33,831 bases of DNA from Clostridia bacterium (lineage in GTDB: Bacteria; Bacillota_A; Clostridia; Oscillospirales; CAG-272): assembly GCA_017632155.1 (NCBI GenBank), contig JAGBRZ010000198.1, forward strand, positions 1 to 33,831. The letters run 5' to 3'. The notes below the pieces were generated by a model. That model was not told the DNA's origin, did no database searches, and saw nothing but the letters and a program-made list of their open reading frames with translations. Positions 30,019-33,831 of this stretch are shown in pieces (within the stretch, counting starts at the first letter, position 1; each line of letters begins with the position of its first letter). The position numbers and the translations under genes are program-made.

Positions 30019-31247
30019 ATCCGCACCTCTTCCACAGAAATGTGCCTTTTCAAGCAAGATACAATGTCTTGCTGTGCCTTCTTTGCGTCCTTGACGATAG
30101 CTACAATAGAAAACTCTTCTATTGTTTTTGTCGGCTCGGCCTTAGAAATAACAACCTCCTGTTTTACCTTAGATGTTGATGGCTTTCGAGTGGTCTTGAT
30201 GTGAGGATGCAACATCCGCAGTCTTTTGTTATACGCTGTGTTCAACGATTCATAAGAAATCGTTTCTTGTCCATCAAGAATACTGCACTCTTGGGCATCG
30301 TGTAGCAAACTCACAAGCACGGATGGGTTGCCGCTACAATGCTCATAAAGCCAGCGCATCATAGATTCATCCAATTCTGTCCTGCTCTTTACGTATTGGT
30401 ATCGATAGAGCGTTGTGCACAAGTTTTGAAAAGACAGGTCATACTCCATGGGCTCATAGTAAAGCCCAAGCGAGCGCCGTGCCAGTTGATATTCGCCATC
30501 AGAAAGGAACGGTATTACGCTGGGGGTTCCCACCAAGGCAATGCTAATTCCACTGGAGTTAATAATCTGCATCAGGCAGCGGGCAAGTGCATCGCCAGCT
30601 TTCTGCCCGACAATGTGCTGAATTTCATCAATTACCAGTAGTCCAATGTGGTTAATGCAAACCGAAGCCACGCATCCAATGAGCGTATCCACTGTGGTGT
30701 TGCGGGAGTGCATAGCTTTCGCACAGTAATCACTTCCCAGTTTAGCATCAACTGCCCGTAAAATTTCGAGTAGCAGCCCTTTTACAGAGGCATCAAACGG
30801 AGTCTGCACCATAACGCACGGAATAACTTGCATATAAGGTTTATCTGTCACAATAATCGGAGTTTTGCTGATTAACTGGATGCTGCGACTAATGGATGAC
30901 GATTTTCCTATGCCGCTGGCACCGATAACTGTGAAAGAGTCGGCGCCGCCGAGAATGCCGGCACTCGCTTCCATTTGGATGGCTTTTTGGTTTTCCACAT
31001 ACTGCTGGGGCACCAATTGAGAGCCTTTCTTCTGCAATGATCGCAGCAATCCCAGATAAAGCTTAGCGTATATCTCTCTGCTCATCGTATTGGATAGAAA
31101 CACTCTATAAATGTCGGATAGCGCAACCAAACGGGTGGCAGTATCTGCATAGACGATATTGGGGTCGTAAGGTGGCAGTACAGTCAGCGCCTCGTCCAGC
31201 TCCTTGCCGTATAGCATAGGTGGTAAATAACTGCATAAATCAATCAT
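30015..31247 (-). CDS. tnsC: TnsC-like AAA+ ATPase, transposition regulator
   Basis: A 410-residue AAA+ ATPase of the TnsC/TniB type. Walker A is GASGIGKSS (Lys about residue 115) and Walker B is LLVIDEIQH (Asp about 207). In Tn7-like systems TnsC assembles on target DNA, links the target selector (TniQ/TnsD) to the TnsAB transposase and enforces target immunity. It overlaps tnsB by 8 bp and tniQ by 4 bp, so the four genes are one operon. Confidence 0.92.
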   Translation of the reverse strand: MIDLCSYLPPMLYGKELDEALTVLPPYDPNIVYADTATRLVALSDIYRVFLSNTMSREIYAKLYLGLLRSLQKKGSQLVPQQYVENQKAIQMEASAGILGGADSFTVIGASGIGKSSSISRSIQLISKTPIIVTDKPYMQVIPCVMVQTPFDASVKGLLLEILRAVDAKLGSDYCAKAMHSRNTTVDTLIGCVASVCINHIGLLVIDEIQHIVGQKAGDALARCLMQIINSSGISIALVGTPSVIPFLSDGEYQLARRSLGLYYEPMEYDLSFQNLCTTLYRYQYVKSRTELDESMMRWLYEHCSGNPSVLVSLLHDAQECSILDGQETISYESLNTAYNKRLRMLHPHIKTTRKPSTSKVKQEVVISKAEPTKTIEEFSIVAIVKDAKKAQQDIVSCLKRHISVEEVRI

Positions 31248-33063
31248 GGCTTGTAACCTCCTTTACATAGTCAATATGTGCTTGATTTCGTGCTCGTTGT
31301 CGAGACTTGCGGATGTTTTTGATACCTACATCCCCGTACTGCTTATTGGCAATGACTTCGATGCGTTCTGCAAGGTCAACCTGAGCTTGCAGGTTATCTT
31401 CGGTTGCACTGCGAACCAGCTCACTTTGCGCAGTTTGCATCTGCTTGACGCCATCCAATGTCTTACCTGAGAATCGTTGTTCGATTAGCTGGAAAGGGAT
31501 AAATGCACCGTTTTCCAATAGCCACACTTGGGTAACATCATCTGGATTATATGCTGCAACAGCATCACCTCCCCGAAGATATTGCTCTGTGTAGGCATCA
31601 TGACGATAACGAAGGCCATTGACAATCAGCCCCTTTCGGGTGAATCGTGCTTTGGTGCGTGGCAACAAAGTCATCACCAGCAGTTCCGGGGTTACTTCAA
31701 TGAAATTAGCACCGAGCTGAGTGAGTCCCCAAGAGAAGATAGCGCTGGCATTGGGTTTGACTCCTACATCCAGCATAGTTTCTGTGTATGGATGATTTTC
31801 GGCGATTCGCTGGGAGTTATAATACACAATGCAATGCAGCAGGATCTTCTCGAAGTCTTTTATGGTCAAACAAGCGTCAAGCCGGTAATCTCTGGCGCCT
31901 CGTTCCTGATAATCAGGCTCAACAACACCACGCCATTTCAAATGCTTCTTGTACAATTGCTGCACAACATCAAAGAACTTTTCTACCCGGGATTTGCAAT
32001 CGGGTCGCGCAGGAGGCAAATTGGAAACCTTGACCCCTAATTCTGCCAGTTGAGCAAATGTATCAGACTTATATTCGCTGCCCATATCTGTCAACATGAC
32101 GCCAGGTAGTCCGCAGTTTGGCCACTGCCCTGGCTCAATGAAAACTCCACGCTCCCGACACCATGCTACTTTATCAGAAATCGTGTTAAGCATTAGCCCC
32201 CGGAGACTATAAACGCCGCCTTCCCACCCAAGGGAGTATCCACAGCACATTCCGCTGAAGGCGTCAACACATGCGGTAAGCACCGGCCTGCCCACCAAGG
32301 CACCACTTTCATCAACTAAGTAAATGTCGCATACCGTAGCATCGAGCATTCCCATTCCAACATTGGGTGCCATCTCTTGTACACCATCTCCCAACAAGGG
32401 ACGGTAGTTACGCAGGTAGGTGGTAAGACTCTCTCTGCCAATTATTTCTTGCTTTCGGTTTCTGGTCTTCTGGTAGTAATACCGAAAACGATGAAAAGGG
32501 GGATACCCGGGAATCAACTGTCCATTGACATCTGCGTACCGTTCTTTGAGCATAAGGGTATAGGTTGTCGTCAGAGAGCATGCCCGTTGTGTATAAAAAT
32601 AACGATTGAGTGCCCATCGGAAGTTTTTCTCATCAGGGGTCAGAGGCTTTTCTGCACACAAGCTTCCCGGTGCAAGAGATTCGATTTTCTGGCTGGCAAG
32701 ATACAGACACAGGTATTTCCGCACGGTTTGCTTACTCACGCCGTTCATTTCGGCTACTTGCTGGATTATGACAGACCGCATGGAATCCTTGTGTATAAAT
32801 GGAAGCACCGGCGCAATGAGAGTAAACCGCTCGTGCATAAGTTTTCGCTGTTCTGTCATTATTTCTTCTTCGGGTCGCAGCCTCCACGCATCAGGTATGG
32901 GATACTCACCTTCGGCGCAGAGTTCCCATTCTTTCAGGCTAATGGCGGAGATCCACTGGGGCATCGTCGGTTTAACGCAGTTAATAATCAAAACTTGTTC
33001 CCCTTCAATAGCCAATACCCGCACAAGAGCATCTTCACATTTGAGCACATCATTCTTTTTCAT
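31240..33063 (-). CDS. tnsB: TnsB-like DDE transposase
   Basis: A 607-residue transposase with a retroviral-integrase fold. Catalytic residues are Asp in MLDATVCD (about 241), Asp in MLTDMGSEY (about 326) and Glu in SRVEKFF (about 361); the last two are 35 residues apart, as in DD(35)E enzymes. N-terminal helix-turn-helix domains (GVSKQTVRKYL) should bind the element's end repeats. ATG at 33063 is chosen because GGAGG lies upstream; a longer start would contain that site. It overlaps tnsA by 14 bp. Confidence 0.94.
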   Translation of the reverse strand: MKKNDVLKCEDALVRVLAIEGEQVLIINCVKPTMPQWISAISLKEWELCAEGEYPIPDAWRLRPEEEIMTEQRKLMHERFTLIAPVLPFIHKDSMRSVIIQQVAEMNGVSKQTVRKYLCLYLASQKIESLAPGSLCAEKPLTPDEKNFRWALNRYFYTQRACSLTTTYTLMLKERYADVNGQLIPGYPPFHRFRYYYQKTRNRKQEIIGRESLTTYLRNYRPLLGDGVQEMAPNVGMGMLDATVCDIYLVDESGALVGRPVLTACVDAFSGMCCGYSLGWEGGVYSLRGLMLNTISDKVAWCRERGVFIEPGQWPNCGLPGVMLTDMGSEYKSDTFAQLAELGVKVSNLPPARPDCKSRVEKFFDVVQQLYKKHLKWRGVVEPDYQERGARDYRLDACLTIKDFEKILLHCIVYYNSQRIAENHPYTETMLDVGVKPNASAIFSWGLTQLGANFIEVTPELLVMTLLPRTKARFTRKGLIVNGLRYRHDAYTEQYLRGGDAVAAYNPDDVTQVWLLENGAFIPFQLIEQRFSGKTLDGVKQMQTAQSELVRSATEDNLQAQVDLAERIEVIANKQYGDVGIKNIRKSRQRARNQAHIDYVKEVTSHD

Positions 33064-33424
33064 TTGCGCTATCCTCCGTTTCAATCACAATGGCCCAGTC
33101 GGTAATCCCGTGTCGAAGCCAATAGTTTCTGCTGGCATCCAACTGTTGTGCAGTTCGGGGAAGAGAAAGTTTTTTGCGGCAAACAGTTTCCCGCACTGCT
33201 TTGTCGCCGTCAATCCTTGTGTATAAAAAGTCTGTTGTGTACGAACCGTCAGTTAACTCAAAGTCTTGTAACGGTACATTACACTGAAACTCTTTCACGG
33301 CTGGGTCAGCTTCCAATTGCTCGGCGTAGGCAAGTTGTATTGGACTGTATGTTCGGCATATACTGGGGTGCTTGTTGAACGTCTGCTTGGTGCAGCGTCC
33401 GGAATGATTTTTGTCGTTTCTCAT
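33050..33424 (-). CDS. tnsA: TnsA-like endonuclease
   Basis: A 124-residue protein with the TnsA nuclease fold. SPIQLAYAEQLEADP carries the first acidic residue, YTTDF the second, and RETVCRKKL the E/Q-x-K-type motif, followed by NYWLRHGITDWAIVIE, typical of TnsA. TnsA cuts the 5' ends so that the element leaves by cut-and-paste instead of forming cointegrates. It is shorter than Tn7 TnsA (about 270 residues) because the TnsC-binding C-terminal domain is missing. It is the first gene of the operon; the repeat array lies directly upstream. Confidence 0.82.
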   Translation of the reverse strand: MRNDKNHSGRCTKQTFNKHPSICRTYSPIQLAYAEQLEADPAVKEFQCNVPLQDFELTDGSYTTDFLYTRIDGDKAVRETVCRKKLSLPRTAQQLDASRNYWLRHGITDWAIVIETEDSANEKE

Positions 33425-33690
33425 GTGTAAACGCCTCCTTCGTTTTCCCGTTTTTTGATGTCATTTCCCCGTTTTTTGGAAAAAGCCCCCGTTTTTGCAG
33501 TTGATTTTCCCGTTTTTGATTGGTGAGGACCTCGGATACGCCGAAAATCCCCGTTTTTGGTCCCCGTTTTTTTACTTTAGCAAACGCAGTATATCAACGA
33601 ACAAACCGAAATATCCTCTTTAGAACAAATCGGCTCAGCGCCCCCGGGGGTATGCCCCCCCCCTGTTTTTTCAAAAAAATTTTCGTGCAC
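33425..33690. other. Upstream region of tnsA, probable transposon end or origin
   Basis: About 265 bp without a gene up to the circle junction. It holds the CCCGTTTTT array, then a GC-rich palindrome CCCCCGGGGG (33641-33650), a run of nine C (33655-33663) and a T/A-rich stretch to 33690. In Tn7-like elements tnsA lies next to one transposon end, so an end is expected here. Confidence 0.5.
33447..33573 (+). repeat. CCCGTTTTT repeat array upstream of tnsA
   Basis: Six copies of CCCGTTTTT start at 33447, 33468, 33488, 33509, 33550 and 33563. The first four are 20-21 bp apart, about two helical turns, and the next is 41 bp on. Their position beside tnsA and spacing suit TnsB-binding sites at a transposon end. 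Replication iterons are the alternative. No inverted matching array was found elsewhere in the window. Confidence 0.65.
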
Positions 33691-33831
33691 AAGTCGTGTG
33701 TGACTCCAAGCTTAAGTAGGTTCAGACATAAGTATGATCCAACATAAGTTTGGGGTTATTTTCTGCGTAAATCAGCGAAAAGTACACCGAATGACGGTAA
33801 TTTCACCGACAATAAATGGCGTAATTCACTA
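33691..33831. repeat. Terminal direct repeat, second copy (circular overlap)
   Basis: Exact copy of bases 1-141; see the first copy. Confidence 0.9.

Noticed and set aside
33447..33573. CRISPR array
   Set aside because: The repeated word is only about 9 bp, spacing is about 21 bp and there are no cas genes; it fits protein-binding sites instead.

Overview
The window looks like one complete circular mobile element. Its last 141 bases (33691-33831) repeat its first 141 (1-141) exactly, as expected when a circular molecule of about 33,690 bp is written out linearly. Strong AGGAGG-type ribosome binding sites, ECF vitamin transporters, an NPQTG sortase signal, cobalamin riboswitches and moderate GC content suggest a Gram-positive anaerobe of the class Clostridia, probably a gut Oscillospiraceae relative. 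That host call is inference. I see no rRNA, tRNA, relaxase, conjugation, ParA/ParB, capsid or CRISPR genes.

Layout. (1) 0.4-4.0 kb, minus strand: a long operon of small proteins of unknown function, two of them tandem paralogues, with striking hairpins between genes. It is expressed from a promoter facing away from an HTH regulator (4247-4930), and the shared intergenic region holds eight GTTYCA half-sites. (2) 5.0-8.7 kb: an ERCC4-type nuclease with a sigma-like regulator, a MazF/PemK-like protein, an orphan C5-cytosine methyltransferase and an unknown protein. (3) 8.8-19.1 kb: a vitamin B12 acquisition operon. Two cobalamin-type riboswitches, each with its own terminator, precede a small HNH-repeat protein, a 1138-aa wall-anchored surface protein, a membrane-tethered protein ending in a transcobalamin-like DUF4430 domain, and an ECF transporter with the order T, fused A-A', S, second T. 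(4) 19.1-21.5 kb: an AP2-type DNA-binding protein, a tyrosine recombinase and a coiled-coil protein. (5) 21.5-27.1 kb, plus strand: four unknown proteins and a D5/P4-type helicase that is the likely replication protein. (6) 27.4-28.6 kb: a lipoprotein, a SLOG-fold protein and an XRE repressor with TTAGTGA operators. (7) 28.7-33.4 kb, minus strand: a complete, overlapping Tn7-like module, TnsA-TnsB-TnsC-TniQ. Upstream of tnsA lies an array of CCCGTTTTT repeats at about 21-bp spacing, which may be TnsB sites or iterons.

How it fits together. The helicase and possible iterons suggest autonomous replication, the Tn7-like genes and tyrosine recombinase suggest two routes of movement or resolution, and the B12 operon is cargo that could help the host compete for scarce corrinoids. 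An unexplained 10-bp word, TTGTGTATAA, occurs seven times, with four close palindromic relatives. Most copies lie in the replication and transposition half, across genes and frames, suggesting a dispersed DNA-binding site.
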